Source of the DNA: Bombus terrestris | Lineage: Eukaryota > Arthropoda > Insecta > Hymenoptera > Apidae | Assembly: GCF_910591885.1 (NCBI RefSeq) | Contig: NW_025963548.1 | Coordinates: 1,479,501-1,543,500, forward strand | Length of the DNA stretch: 64,000 bases | Reading direction: 5' to 3' | Shown here: piece after piece, positions 63,110-64,000 of the stretch | Position numbering within the stretch: the first letter of the stretch is position 1 | Layout of the letters: the number at the start of each line of letters is the position of its first letter | The notes under the pieces: model-generated | Seen by the model: the letters and a program-made list of their open reading frames with translations, nothing else | What the model was told of the DNA's origin: nothing | Databases searched by the model: none | Position numbers and translations under genes: made by a program

Positions 63110-64000
63110 TTATGTGAAACTATTGATAACCTGTAAACTTTTGTCAGTAGGCAATAGGATAAAGACTTCCGGCTCCTCGGGCTGGTGAGAATATTTCAAT
63201 GTCCCTATGTGCCAAACCGTTGGATTGTGACACACCTTTACGCGTCTCTCGCTCCGGGTGCTCGCTCGAAAACTATAGCCTATCCTAAAACCAATCCCTC
63301 TTGCGTTCATTATTCGATATGGGGCGACTTATTTCAAATTTGGGAACGTGTCGGATCGGCTGTGAGGTGGGACTAGATATTTGCGAACGAGCGGAGCGTG
63401 CGACCAACGATCACAATTTCCAAGCTATACATATACCTTCTATTGCCTTGCATATATTTCGTGTTATAACCCAATTTTGTCAGACATTTCTGACATCACA
63501 TTGCTCTTTACTATGTGGAAATAGTGCTATTTATGTGAAACTATTGATAAACTGTAAAGTTTTGTCAGTAGGCAATAGGATACAGACTTCCGGCTCCTCG
63601 GGCTGGCGCGAATAATTCAATGTCCCCATGTGCCAAACCGTTGGATTGTGACACACCTTTAAGCGCCTCTCGCTCGCCGTGCTCGCTCGAAAACTATGGC
63701 CTATCCTAAAACCAATCCCACTTGTGTTCATTATTCGATATGGGGCAACTAATTTCAAACTTGGGAACGTGTCGGATCGGCTGTGAGGTGGGACTAGATA
63801 TTTACGAACGAGCGGTGCGTGCGATCAACGATCACGATTTCCAAGCTATACATATACCTTCTATTGCCTTGCATATATTTCGGGTTATAACCCAATTTTG
63901 TCAGACATTTCTGACATCACATTGCACTTCACTATGTGGAAATGGTGCTATTTATGTGAAACTATTGGTAAACTGTAAAATTTTGTCGGTAGGCAATTCG
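63110..64000. repeat. Complex higher-order unit 4, truncated by the window end
   Basis: It starts with the same two monomers as units 1-3 (anchors 63110 and 63531; CCCACTTGTGTTC at about 63716). At about 63740-63765 it jumps directly to sequence that elsewhere lies one monomer later (AAACTTGGGAACG, GCGGTGCGTGCGATC, TCGGGTTATAACCC, as at 61660-61800). One monomer has therefore been lost relative to the other units. Confidence 0.86.

Larger units (their letters stand above)
1..64000. repeat. Tandem satellite array, 421-422 bp monomer, about 152 copies
   Basis: The same landmarks recur in the same order and orientation throughout. The TTATGT anchor appears at 43, 4264, 16507, 21562, 31213, 42166, 51393, 60187 and 63531, always at whole multiples of about 421-422 bp. 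Counting from anchor to anchor gives about 152 monomers. The window starts and ends inside the array, so its true size is unknown. No stretch of even 300 bp falls outside the repeat, and I saw no transposon insertion or inversion. Length variants are small: 408 bp (13-bp deletion), 413 bp (8-bp net loss), 422 bp, and about 426 bp (5-bp insertion). This is a satellite by structure; a centromeric or pericentromeric role is inference. Confidence 0.98.
44700..64000. repeat. Satellite family B, subdomain B3 (strongly homogenised)
   Basis: About 46 monomers. Markers include GAGCAATGTTCACAATTTCC, TTTCGTGTTATAACC, GTCAGACATTTCTGAC, GCGCGAATAATTCAA and GATATTTGCGAACGAGCG. Monomer types recur in fixed order over long distances, giving dimers, trimers and then complex units with few visible differences. 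This is the most regular part of the window and probably the most recently amplified. Confidence 0.9.

Noticed and set aside
1..64000. CRISPR array
   Set aside because: The repeat unit is about 421 bp and continuous, with no short repeats separated by unique spacers.
1..64000. Ribosomal DNA intergenic spacer subrepeats
   Set aside because: No rRNA sequence appears anywhere in 64 kb, and 152 subrepeats without a gene would be far more than usual spacer arrays.
1..64000. Transposable element origin (terminal repeats, transposase or reverse transcriptase)
   Set aside because: No coding remnants, terminal inverted repeats or target-site duplications seen. The CTCG/GAGC inverted repeat is internal to the monomer and not at element ends.

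Overview
This window is one uninterrupted array of tandem satellite DNA. A monomer of about 421-422 bp repeats head to tail, in one orientation, about 152 times from the first base to the last. I found no protein-coding gene, tRNA, rRNA, transposon, simple-repeat block or unique sequence anywhere in it. Open reading frames of 60-138 codons recur on both strands at the monomer period. They overlap each other, start and stop at the same monomer positions, and resemble no protein family I recognise, so I treat them as by-products of the repeat. The host is almost certainly a eukaryote, because arrays of this size and uniformity are typical of centromeric or pericentromeric heterochromatin. CpG dinucleotides are plentiful in nearly every monomer, which fits a lineage with little CpG methylation (many invertebrates), but I cannot name the organism.

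Each monomer has the same internal layout. It has an AT-rich stretch around TTATGT, a GGCTCCTCGGG element, a pyrimidine-strand CTCG box, a CCTAACCTAA or CCTATCCTAA element, and a purine-strand GAGC box made of two CGAGCGAGC repeats. It ends with another AT-rich stretch (TATACATATACC, GCATATATTT) and a GTCAG...GAC element. The CTCG and GAGC boxes are near-perfect reverse complements about 116 bp apart, so one strand could fold back on itself.

Two families are present. Family A (422 bp; GGTTTGTGAC, GCTGCGCTCG, TTTGCTAACG, GAGCTACGATTAC or GAGCAACGATTAC) fills 1 to about 10.45 kb and most of 10.87-15.0 kb. Family B (421 bp; GGATTGTGAC, GCCGTGCTCG or ACCGTGCTCG, TTTGGGAACG, GATCACAATTTCC) fills about 20.15 kb to the end. 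Between 10.4 and 20.2 kb the two are interleaved in blocks of one to several monomers, and most switch points lie in or next to the GAGC box.

Higher-order repeats overlie the monomers. In family A, blocks of 0.6-1.7 kb recur at offsets of 4220, 5908 and 6330 bp (10, 14 and 15 monomers). At 21.6-28 kb there is a five-monomer unit of 2097-2105 bp. At 31-44 kb the monomers are more mixed, with two- and four-monomer duplications. At 45-64 kb the array is highly homogenised: dimers (844 bp), then trimers (1250 bp), then successive copies of one complex unit that shrinks from 13 to 10 to 6 monomers (5437, 4186, 2515 bp). Genome-wide context, epigenetic state and transcription cannot be judged from this sequence alone.
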